From the NCBI GenBank assembly GCA_031261015.1, contig JAISKG010000063.1, positions 1 to 11,659 on the forward strand: a stretch of DNA of 11,659 nucleotides, in the 5' to 3' direction. The notes beneath the pieces are model-generated. The model was not told the DNA's origin and did not search any database. It worked only from the letters and a program-made list of their open reading frames with translations. Of this stretch, positions 5,372 to 11,659 are shown in pieces. Position numbers and translations under genes: made by a program. This stretch comes from Dysgonamonadaceae bacterium (GTDB lineage: Bacteria > Bacteroidota > Bacteroidia > Bacteroidales > Azobacteroidaceae). The stretch's first letter is position 1. Each line of letters opens with the position of its first letter.

Positions 5372-7394
5372 AATTGATAAAATGCACCGCCAATCCTAAC
5401 TTAAGCACTGTAGGATCAACCGGATAATGAGGAATCGAAAAGTATTCCGGCGGCGAAATAAACATCGCTCCGGCATTGTAATATTCGAGGAAGAACCGGG
5501 TTTGCTTCAAATGACAATTGATAAATCCGTTGATAAGCGGATAATTGCCGATTTTTACATATTCTTCTTTGGGATTTTGCAAGCGGAATTGTTGGGTCGC
5601 CGGCTCGTAAGTCGGCGAGCGATAAGCTGTCCAATAATGCACATTCGCGCCCAACTGAACCGTTAAGACTTTCGCAATTTTGAATTGCACAAACAAACTC
5701 GAATAAATGCTCCATTGCGGCAAAGGCAGGATGGAATCGTTGCTCGAAAATTGTGCATAAACCTGAGTATCCCAATGTAAGGCGCGGTATTTCAAATTTT
5801 GTTTGACATTAGCTCCGATCACTTGAATGTTTTCTTTCGCTTGCTGCGGCCGTCCGTCCGGATCGAAATAAAGATAGTTGGTGACATTTTCCAGATCAAG
5901 CCCTATAACCGTACGAGTATAAGGAAATTGAATTTCTCCTCCCAGACGATATTTACGTACTTTGTCGAAGGTATTATCCCACCAAAAATATTGACTGCGA
6001 TAATGCTGCTCGTAAAAAGTCGGCGAAAGTGATTTGATAAATCCTCCGACTGTAACCGAAGCGGTGTCGTTCAACAGGGGAATCCGCGTTTCGACCCTCC
6101 CGGAAACGTTGAAATCGCCGGCGTTAGCTTGCGCGATTCCCAAACTTCCTTGCGCGTTGTAACGCAAAATTTTTCCAGTGTTTTTAGCGATTTCTCCGCC
6201 GATATACAACGAGTTAAGCGTTTGTCGATAGTTGGCGAGCGTCGTATCCATCATCGTGAATTGCCGGTGATCGTAAGTGGCATAAGCGGTTAAGTCGAAT
6301 TTTGCCCAATCGCTGAAACCTTCCCTGAGCGAAATTCCCAAAGTGTTTTTCATTGAATAATAGGAAGTTGAATCATTTGTGATCCGATCTTTCCATTGCG
6401 GAATCACGGAATCGCGCCGGTTATAAAACTCGCTCAATGCTGATTGATTTTCAGTATAAAAGTTTCGTTTCCGGTTGTCGAAATCGAATGTGTAAATCAA
6501 GCTCGAAACCGGAACAAATTGTTTAATATCCTCACCTTCTTCGTTTTGCCGGCCTGTTTCTTTTTCAAAACCCAAGTTATAATAATAATTGAGAAAATAA
6601 CGGTTTCCTTGCAGATGGTTCCATGTGCGGGTCAAGCGCGTTGGAAAATCTTTGCTGCGAGTGATGCGCGAATCTTCCCAATCGGGATGCGAAACGAAAT
6701 TATCGCGAAGCAATCCGCCGTTTTCGCCGTTAGTATAATTGGCCGGATTCACAAACAGATGCAAGCGATGGCGGTCAGCGATGTAGTTTCCAAAAAATAC
6801 CCACTCCAAATGCTTCGAGGCTTGTGATTCGTAAAATCCGCGGGCATAAATGTAATCAACTAAAAATCCGGCATTGAGCTTTTTACCCAGATTGACGGCT
6901 AAAATACCTTTCAACCGTTCTTCTTTGTTTTGCGAACCTCCGGCCGTTTGGTAAGAGATAGTCGAATAAGGAATTTTCGTATTGATAAATTGAAAATTAT
7001 CAGGCGTTTGCGCATAAGCATAGAAAGGATCCATAAACATAAACTCGGAACGGTCTTTTCGTTCAAAGAAAATACGCGATTCCATCGGCAAACCTAAATT
7101 ACCCAAATAAGCAACTGAAATTCCATTGCCTTCGACATTTGTGCGGTTGAAATAATCCGTCAAGAAAGTATCCGGTTGCAGAACAGGAATGATGGCGCCG
7201 GTTCGTTCGGTGATTTGCCAAAAGCGGATTCCGGCCGTATCAATCGGCAGGGCTAACGAATCTTTTTTGATCGGATTTGGTTGCGCGAAAAGTGAAAATG
7301 TCGCCATTTCCCAACAGCAAACTAACAGAAAAATACGGCCAATCGCTTTTCCGAAAGGCTGTTGCTTGTTTAGCGCGCGTTTCTTTTCCGTCAT
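5370..7394 (-). CDS. Putative outer-membrane porin (Bacteroidota Porin_10-like)
   Basis: This 674-aa protein has an N-terminal signal peptide: a basic segment 1-20, a hydrophobic core 21-36, and FAQ with likely cleavage after Ala37. The body is dominated by alternating polar and aromatic beta-strand patterns rich in Y, F, N, R and T, and the last residues VLKLGLAVHFIN form a typical terminal strand. Segments such as IPYSTISYQTAGGSQ (about 142-157) and LFVNPANYTNGENGGL (about 213-228) resemble the 'putative porin' family of Bacteroidota. It should form a beta-barrel in the outer membrane; the substrate is unknown. Its ATG directly abuts the TAA of the oxidoreductase gamma gene (TAAATG), making it the apparent last gene of that operon. 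The family call is from pattern recognition, not a search. Confidence 0.8.
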   Translation of the reverse strand: MTEKKRALNKQQPFGKAIGRIFLLVCCWEMATFSLFAQPNPIKKDSLALPIDTAGIRFWQITERTGAIIPVLQPDTFLTDYFNRTNVEGNGISVAYLGNLGLPMESRIFFERKDRSEFMFMDPFYAYAQTPDNFQFINTKIPYSTISYQTAGGSQNKEERLKGILAVNLGKKLNAGFLVDYIYARGFYESQASKHLEWVFFGNYIADRHRLHLFVNPANYTNGENGGLLRDNFVSHPDWEDSRITRSKDFPTRLTRTWNHLQGNRYFLNYYYNLGFEKETGRQNEEGEDIKQFVPVSSLIYTFDFDNRKRNFYTENQSALSEFYNRRDSVIPQWKDRITNDSTSYYSMKNTLGISLREGFSDWAKFDLTAYATYDHRQFTMMDTTLANYRQTLNSLYIGGEIAKNTGKILRYNAQGSLGIAQANAGDFNVSGRVETRIPLLNDTASVTVGGFIKSLSPTFYEQHYRSQYFWWDNTFDKVRKYRLGGEIQFPYTRTVIGLDLENVTNYLYFDPDGRPQQAKENIQVIGANVKQNLKYRALHWDTQVYAQFSSNDSILPLPQWSIYSSLFVQFKIAKVLTVQLGANVHYWTAYRSPTYEPATQQFRLQNPKEEYVKIGNYPLINGFINCHLKQTRFFLEYYNAGAMFISPPEYFSIPHYPVDPTVLKLGLAVHFIN

Positions 7395-7937
7395 TTATTT
7401 TTCCTTGATGATCTCCATTCCGCGAAGAATGGCTTTTTCATTGACCGGAAGCAAATGATGGTGCCGTTCGGGCAACGTTTTTTTCAATCCGGCCATTACA
7501 CTGTCCAATTTTACCGGATTCAAGACTTTCAATAAACCTCCTAAAACAATCATATTGAATGTTTTGGACATGTTTTCGTTGGTAGCCGTATTCATTGCTT
7601 CGATTTCGTAAACCCGAATGTCGCGACGCGTAGGCGGATGTGTAATTCCGTATCCGTCATAAATCAGGATGCCTCCGGGTTTGACGCTGGGTTCAAATTT
7701 TTCCAGCGAGGGCTGATTGAGGATAATGGCCGCATCGTACTCATTCAATACAGGCGATGAGATGCGTTCGTCGCTTAGGATGACGGTTACGTTGGCTGTT
7801 CCTCCCCGTTGTTCCGGTCCGTAAGATGGGAACCAAGTTACTTCTTTGTTTTCCATTAATCCGGCGTAGGTCAATATTTTACCCATACTCAAAACGCCTT
7901 GTCCGCCGAAGCCGGCGATAATTATTTCATGTTGCAT
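7395..7937 (-). CDS. 2-oxoacid:ferredoxin oxidoreductase, gamma subunit
   Basis: This 180-aa subunit is the usual length for the separate gamma chain of four-subunit 2-oxoacid:acceptor oxidoreductases. It contains GFGGQG (9-14), SYGPEQRGG (38-46) and an ISSPVLNEYDAAIILNQ stretch (about 59-75), all family hallmarks. In complexes of this type the gamma chain contributes to CoA binding and packs against the alpha and beta chains. It is cytosolic. The gene follows the beta gene with one base between them, and its stop codon is directly followed by the porin ATG. The ATG at 7937 is clear because the conserved beta-alpha-beta motif starts within ten residues. The substrate cannot be decided from this subunit. 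Confidence 0.93.
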   Translation of the reverse strand: MQHEIIIAGFGGQGVLSMGKILTYAGLMENKEVTWFPSYGPEQRGGTANVTVILSDERISSPVLNEYDAAIILNQPSLEKFEPSVKPGGILIYDGYGITHPPTRRDIRVYEIEAMNTATNENMSKTFNMIVLGGLLKVLNPVKLDSVMAGLKKTLPERHHHLLPVNEKAILRGMEIIKEK

Positions 7938-7938
7938 A

Positions 7939-8694
7939 TCATTTCTCTTTTAAAATACCCAAAGGATAAACGGGAAGCATATTCGCAACCATCCATTGAT
8001 TGGCTTGGTCGGGAGTCATTTTCCAGCCGGAAGCGCAGGTAGAAACAAACTCTACGACGGAAGTTCCTTTTCCGGCCATTGCATTTTCAAAGGCTTTGCG
8101 CAGCATTTTCTTCGCTTTTTTCACGGCGGCGGCGGTGTGAACAGTTTCGCGGGCAATCAGGCAAGTACCTTCCACCGGAACTAAGAGTTCGGAGATTTTC
8201 AGAGGATAGCCGTTGAGGGATGCGTTGCGACCGTAGGGACAGGTAGCGGTGGCCATTTCCATTAAAGTAGTTGGCGCCATTTGACCGCCGGTCATTCCGT
8301 AAATTGCATTATTAATGAAGATGATAACGATGTTTTCGCCACGATTGCAAGCATGAATGGTTTCAGCTGTTCCGATGGCGGCCAAATCGCCGTCGCCTTG
8401 ATAAGTAAAAACCATTTTATCGGGATTTAAGCGTTTGGCGGCTGTTGCAACGGCCGGCGCACGGCCGTGAGCAGCTTCGATCCAATCAATATCAATGTAG
8501 TTATAGGCAAAAACGGCGCAACCAACCGGCGCAACGCCGATCGTTTTTTCTTCCAAGCCCATCTCGTCGATAACTTCGGCAACTAACTTATGTACAACTC
8601 CATGAGAACATCCCGGACAGTAATGCATGGGATTGTCATTCATCAAACGAGGTTTGTCATAGACTAAGTTTGCGGGATCAACTATATTTTCCAT
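7939..8694 (-). CDS. 2-oxoacid:ferredoxin oxidoreductase, beta (TPP) subunit
   Basis: This 251-aa thiamine-pyrophosphate-binding subunit has CPGCSHG (26-32), a conserved N-terminal motif, and GDGD (100-103) opening the TPP/Mg2+ motif. That motif continues through AAIGTAETIHACNRGENIV and ends at NNAIYGMTGGQ (128-138). The carbanion chemistry that decarboxylates the 2-oxoacid takes place on this cofactor, before acyl transfer to CoA and electron flow through the ferredoxin subunit. The gene starts six bases after the alpha stop, with the weakly Shine-Dalgarno-like AAGAGC between. It is often labelled KorB or VorA in related clusters. The C-terminal part lacks any added domain, and the protein looks complete. 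Confidence 0.94.
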   Translation of the reverse strand: MENIVDPANLVYDKPRLMNDNPMHYCPGCSHGVVHKLVAEVIDEMGLEEKTIGVAPVGCAVFAYNYIDIDWIEAAHGRAPAVATAAKRLNPDKMVFTYQGDGDLAAIGTAETIHACNRGENIVIIFINNAIYGMTGGQMAPTTLMEMATATCPYGRNASLNGYPLKISELLVPVEGTCLIARETVHTAAAVKKAKKMLRKAFENAMAGKGTSVVEFVSTCASGWKMTPDQANQWMVANMLPVYPLGILKEK

Positions 8695-8700
8695 GCTCTT

Positions 8701-9780
8701 TTAATTTTTCAGTTTTTTAATCTGTTCCAATACTTCCTGCGGGGTCGGGACTATTCCTCCGAGGCGGCCGTAATGTTCGACCGGGATTTTACATTCGACG
8801 GCCAAGCGGACGTCTTCGACCATTTGGCCGGCATTCAACTCGACGGTGAGGATTCCTTTGACTTTGTCTTTGTAATCATTCAGTCGCCGGGTTGGGAAAG
8901 GCCATAAAGTAATCGGGCGGAACAAGCCGACTTTAATACCTTCTTTTCTTGCCAATTCCATGACTTTCTGACTGATGCGTGCAGCCGATCCGAAAGCGAC
9001 GATCAGATAATCGGCATCTTCGCATTGAATTTCTTCGTAAAGTACTTCGTTTTCTTCGATGGCTTTGTATTTGGCTTGAAAGCGCAAGTTATTTTTTTCC
9101 ATTACAGACGAGTCCAATTCCAAGGAAGTGATGATATTAGGTTTGCGATCGCGCGTTTTACCCAAAGTCGCCCAAGGCTGCTCACGGCGAATTTCCGCTT
9201 CGCTTTTCCGGGGACGTTGTTCGGGCAAAACCACTTTTTCCATCATTTGTCCGATCACGCCGTCGGCCAAAATCATCGCCGGATTGCAGTATTTGAACGA
9301 CAAATCGAATCCCAGAGCCACGTGATCGGCCATTTCTTGAACCGAAGCCGGAGCGAGCGTGATGAGGCGGTAATCACCGTGCCCTCCGCCTTTAACCGTT
9401 TGAAAATAATCGGCTTGACTTGGTTGAATTGTTCCAAGTCCGGGACCGCCTCGCATTACATTTACGATCAATCCGGGCAATTCTGCGCCGGCCATGTAGG
9501 AAATTCCTTCCTGTTTCAGGCTGATGCCGGGACTGGAAGAAGAGGTCATCACTCGTTTGCCGCAAGCTGCTCCGCCGTAAACCATGTTGATAGCGGCGAC
9601 TTCGCTTTCGGCTTGCAAAACTACCATACCTGTTGTTTCCCAAGGTTTTTCGTCCATCAATGTTTCCATGATTTCCGATTGGGGCGTAATGGGATAACCG
9701 AAATAGCCATCGGTTCCGTAGCGAATAGCGGCCAAGGCGATCGCTTCGTTCCCTTTCAATAATTTAACTTCTTCAGCCAT
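8701..9780 (-). CDS. vorB: 2-oxoacid:ferredoxin oxidoreductase, alpha subunit (VorB type)
   Basis: This is the alpha subunit of a CoA-dependent 2-oxoacid:ferredoxin oxidoreductase. It would catalyse 2-oxoacid + CoA + oxidised ferredoxin to acyl-CoA + CO2 + reduced ferredoxin, and can run in reverse. The reading frame is open to 9825, but the start at 9780 (359 aa) is preferred because MAEEVKLLKGNEAIALAAIR is the normal family N-terminus. That ATG overlaps the ferredoxin stop by eight bases (ATGGCTGA). Motifs in this numbering are GYPITPQSEI (28-37), QAESE (56-60), TSSSSPGISLKQEG (79-92), RGGPGLGTIQPSQADYFQ (110-127) and ADGVIGQMM (172-180). This set closely resembles proteins annotated VorB (3-methyl-2-oxobutanoate dehydrogenase). 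In Bacteroidales such complexes are also called 2-oxoglutarate oxidoreductases (KorA), so the substrate is open. Confidence 0.92.
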   Translation of the reverse strand: MAEEVKLLKGNEAIALAAIRYGTDGYFGYPITPQSEIMETLMDEKPWETTGMVVLQAESEVAAINMVYGGAACGKRVMTSSSSPGISLKQEGISYMAGAELPGLIVNVMRGGPGLGTIQPSQADYFQTVKGGGHGDYRLITLAPASVQEMADHVALGFDLSFKYCNPAMILADGVIGQMMEKVVLPEQRPRKSEAEIRREQPWATLGKTRDRKPNIITSLELDSSVMEKNNLRFQAKYKAIEENEVLYEEIQCEDADYLIVAFGSAARISQKVMELARKEGIKVGLFRPITLWPFPTRRLNDYKDKVKGILTVELNAGQMVEDVRLAVECKIPVEHYGRLGGIVPTPQEVLEQIKKLKN

Positions 9781-10003
9781 TGATTTTTGTTTTATAAACC
9801 GTGATACATCCGTCGGGGCATACATAGCCGCAATTGGCGCAACCGATACAATCGTCCGGATGCAACATTTGCGCGTAAGGATAGCCTTTGGCGTTAATTT
9901 CTTTTCCCAAGATCAATACGTTAGCAGGACAGGCAACTACACAGAGATTGCAACCTTTGCACCGGCCGGTATTGATCACCACTGTTCCTTTAATTTTTGC
10001 CAT
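9773..10003 (-). CDS. 2[4Fe-4S] ferredoxin subunit of the 2-oxoacid oxidoreductase
   Basis: This 76-aa protein has two bacterial ferredoxin motifs: Cys15, 18, 21 and 25 (CKGCNLCVVACP), and Cys52, 55, 58 and 62 (CIGCANCGYVCP). It is the delta-type electron-transfer subunit that carries electrons from the TPP site to free ferredoxin. A ninth cysteine, Cys66, lies four residues after the last ligand, where Ala is common. The gene heads the oxidoreductase block, 26 bases after the TPR gene, and overlaps the alpha gene by eight bases. The intergenic stretch is A/T-rich, without an evident promoter, and holds only a 4-bp TTAG/CTAA inverted repeat. Confidence 0.94.
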   Translation of the reverse strand: MAKIKGTVVINTGRCKGCNLCVVACPANVLILGKEINAKGYPYAQMLHPDDCIGCANCGYVCPDGCITVYKTKING

Positions 10004-10029
10004 ATTGTTAGTTTTTTCTAATAGTCTTT

Positions 10030-11127
10030 CTAATTTTCCGGATCTTGATCATTTAATTTTTCCAGTTCTTCCCGTAAATGACCTTCCGGATCTTGCGTTT
10101 GCATAATTCCTTCTTTCAGAGCAGATTTCGCTTTGCCTTGCTCGCCTAATTGCAAATAGTAATTGCTTTTGCATAAATAGAGCGAATCGAGCGACGGAAT
10201 CCGTTGAATGGCTTGATCTAAAAAACCGATCGCTTCTTTCCAGCGTTCCAAGAGAGAACTGATGTTGGAAGCGATGATATAAATCAAGTGAGCATCCGGA
10301 TACAAATTTATATATTCTTTTGCTATTTCCAAAGCTTTTTCGTAATTACTGTTCTGTTCGTACGATTGAATCAGATTTAATAAATTTTCTTTGGTGCCAA
10401 AACCCAGATTACGAGCGAATTCGAAAGAGTCGATCGCTTTTACTATTTCGTCAAGATCAAAGTACATTATTCCCAGGCGATGCCAAGTTTCGCCGTCGAA
10501 GGCGCTTAGCGAAGCGATCCGTTCGGCGATAATTTCCGCTTCTTCTTTGCATCCGGCAGCAATCCAGCTATGAAGTTGTATCCAATAAAAATCGGCATTT
10601 TCTCCGAATACCTCAAGCGCTTCGTCCATCACATTGATTGCGGCTTCAAACAGATCCATTTCGGCAAGCGACTCTGCCATAGCCTGATAAATTATAGACA
10701 GATTATCTTCGTTTTCGGCGTATTTGGTTTTCATCTTGCCGAAAAAATGGAAAGCATCTTCTTCCATTCCCAGATGAAGGAGCGCGGTAATCCGGTGTCC
10801 GTCGGCCCAAACTTCCGGCAAGTATTGATAATGTTCCGACAAGATGAGTAAATCGTTCCACAATTCGTAATCGTTGAGCAGCGACAGGATACCGTAGATG
10901 AGATCGTCATCGTCGGGGTAAGTTTCCAGCGCGTAATCAATTGTTTTCTTGGCTTTTTCCAACTCATTGGAATCCAAGTAGATTTCGATGATTTCGCTTA
11001 AATCTTCCGATTCGTAGTAACCGACAGATTGGCCGTTTGAGAGAAATTGATCCCATTTGTAGAAAAAATCGGGATATGATTCTTCAGCTTCTTCTTCCGG
11101 TTCAAAATAATAATCGTTCGGCAGCAT
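10030..11127 (-). CDS. Acidic tetratricopeptide-repeat protein, function unknown
   Basis: This 365-aa soluble protein has no signal peptide or membrane segment. The first 45 residues are strongly acidic and aromatic (EPEEEAEESYPDFFYKWDQF at 9-28). From about residue 46 it consists of helix-turn-helix repeats with TPR-like spacing. The best examples are about 213-246 (GETWHRLGIMYFDLDEIVKA onwards), 247-280, 281-314 and 315-345 (YLQLGEQGKAKSALKEGI), with more degenerate copies before them. TPR arrays mediate protein-protein contacts, and no enzymatic motif is visible. The ATG overlaps the glnS stop by one base (TAATG), so translation is probably coupled. The ferredoxin gene follows after 26 bases. 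Position suggests a partner or assembly factor for the oxidoreductase, but this is inference; the TPR call itself is firm. Confidence 0.82.
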   Translation of the reverse strand: MLPNDYYFEPEEEAEESYPDFFYKWDQFLSNGQSVGYYESEDLSEIIEIYLDSNELEKAKKTIDYALETYPDDDDLIYGILSLLNDYELWNDLLILSEHYQYLPEVWADGHRITALLHLGMEEDAFHFFGKMKTKYAENEDNLSIIYQAMAESLAEMDLFEAAINVMDEALEVFGENADFYWIQLHSWIAAGCKEEAEIIAERIASLSAFDGETWHRLGIMYFDLDEIVKAIDSFEFARNLGFGTKENLLNLIQSYEQNSNYEKALEIAKEYINLYPDAHLIYIIASNISSLLERWKEAIGFLDQAIQRIPSLDSLYLCKSNYYLQLGEQGKAKSALKEGIMQTQDPEGHLREELEKLNDQDPEN

Positions 11128-11659
11128 TATTCGTTTTTATTTATAATTTTGCTCCAAGAGTCTTTGAGTGAAACGGTTCGATTGAAAACCAATTTATCTT
11201 TCCGGGAATCGGGATCGACATTGAAATAGCCCAAGCGTTGGAATTGGAAATTTTCCGACGGTTGAGCGTTTTCCAAGATTTGTTCTACGCGGCAACCGGT
11301 TTTCACGATCAACGATTGCGGATTCAACAGGTCGCGAAAATCGACGTCTTTTTCATCGCCGGGATTTTCGACGGAAAAGAGGCGATCGTACAAGCGTACT
11401 TCTGCCGGCAAACTGTGCGAGGCGGAAACCCAATGCAAAGTTCCCTTGACTTTCCGGTTACTTTCGGGCATTCCGCTTTTAGTAGCCGGATCGTATTCGG
11501 CATAGATTTCTTCCACATTGCCGGCGACGTCTTTTTTCACTCCGGTACAACGAACAATGTACGCGCTTTTCAGACGTACTTCCTGACCGGGTGTCATGCG
11601 GAAAAATTTCTTCGGCGCATCTTCCATAAAATCTTCCCGTTCGATAAACAATTCGCGAG
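11127..11659 (-). CDS. glnS: Glutaminyl-tRNA synthetase, 3' part (runs off the window)
   Basis: The last 176 codons of a class I glutaminyl-tRNA synthetase are present, and the 5' part lies beyond the right edge. The first in-frame start-like codon (TTG, 11651-11649) is not a start. It reads as Leu inside RELFIEREDF, which matches the conserved REIYVDRSDF-like strand of GlnRS. What is seen is the two-barrel anticodon-binding region, with PGQEVRLKSAYIVRCTGV, GTLHWVSASHSLPAEVRLYD, LFSVENPGDEKD, LVFNRTVSLKDSWSK and a short C-terminal tail. The catalytic HIGH and KMSKS motifs are outside the window. GlnRS charges tRNA-Gln directly, implying that this organism does not rely only on the transamidation route. 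The stop overlaps the TPR gene start by one base, making glnS the first visible gene of the long minus-strand operon. Confidence 0.96.
   Translation of the reverse strand, partial: RELFIEREDFMEDAPKKFFRMTPGQEVRLKSAYIVRCTGVKKDVAGNVEEIYAEYDPATKSGMPESNRKVKGTLHWVSASHSLPAEVRLYDRLFSVENPGDEKDVDFRDLLNPQSLIVKTGCRVEQILENAQPSENFQFQRLGYFNVDPDSRKDKLVFNRTVSLKDSWSKIINKNE

Noticed and set aside
9025..9762. 245-codon open frame on the plus strand opposite the alpha-subunit gene
   Set aside because: It lies wholly antisense to a strongly conserved gene, its translation is Phe/His-rich with no recognisable motif, and it has no promoter or leader. It is a by-product of codon usage.
10006..10021. TTAG/CTAA inverted repeat around a T run before the ferredoxin gene as an attenuator
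   Set aside because: The stem is only 4 bp and A/T-rich, with no T tract in the direction of transcription; it is too weak to call.
2900..11600. Frequent TTCCGG/CCGGAA words as a possible uptake or repeat signal
   Set aside because: They fall within coding frames as ordinary Phe/Ser/Pro/Gly codon pairs with no shared flanks. I did not count them against expectation, so there is no support for a signal.
11649..11651. TTG as a start codon for a 174-residue protein at the right edge
   Set aside because: The frame continues to the window edge, and the upstream residues R-E-L complete the conserved GlnRS strand, so this is an internal Leu of a truncated gene.
1..11659. CRISPR array, insertion sequence, prophage, toxin-antitoxin or defence genes
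   Set aside because: No spaced direct repeats, transposase or integrase motifs, or terminal inverted repeats were seen, and every large coding region is a recognisable housekeeping or envelope gene.

Overview
The window looks like a core chromosomal segment of a Bacteroidota bacterium, most probably a member of the Bacteroidales. The evidence is a Rho factor with a very long low-complexity insertion, a putative porin of the type confined to this phylum, and promoter-like TAnnTTTG (-7) elements. A/T-rich leaders without Shine-Dalgarno sequences and signal peptides ending in 'A|Q' agree with this. There are no transposases, integrases, phage genes, CRISPR repeats, tRNAs or rRNAs, and no clear sign of recent transfer.

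Layout. Bases 1-236 hold the tail of an upstream transcription unit, an intrinsic terminator and the rho promoter and leader. Then comes rho (+). Two minus-strand genes follow, meeting rho tail to tail with a 14-base overlap: a YgjP-like (DUF45) zinc metallopeptidase and, upstream of it, a YgiQ-family radical SAM protein, joined by a one-base TAATG overlap. A 164-base divergent intergenic region carries a 15-base palindrome overlapping a promoter-like element, and leads to a small secreted Spy/CpxP-like protein (+) with its own terminator. From 5370 to the right edge everything is on the minus strand and tightly packed. In order of transcription this is glnS (3' part only), a TPR protein, a 2[4Fe-4S] ferredoxin, the alpha, beta and gamma subunits of a VorB-type 2-oxoacid:ferredoxin oxidoreductase, and a putative porin.

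How the genes work together. The ferredoxin, alpha, beta and gamma genes encode one CoA-dependent oxidative decarboxylation enzyme, acting on 2-oxoglutarate or branched-chain 2-oxoacids, that passes electrons to ferredoxin. It sits in an apparently single operon with glutaminyl-tRNA synthetase, a TPR protein of unknown role and an outer-membrane beta-barrel. The gene spacings (1-base overlap, 26, 8-base overlap, 6, 1 and 0 bases) argue for co-transcription, but the promoter lies outside the window.

Nothing here is an obvious new defence or mobile system. The best leads are the Rho insertion (basic AT-hook-like motifs, an Asn run and a hydrophobic island), the C-rich rho leader, the palindromic promoter element with a possible leaderless ygiQ start, the rho/metallopeptidase antisense overlap, and the zero-spacing linkage of a porin and a TPR protein to the oxidoreductase.
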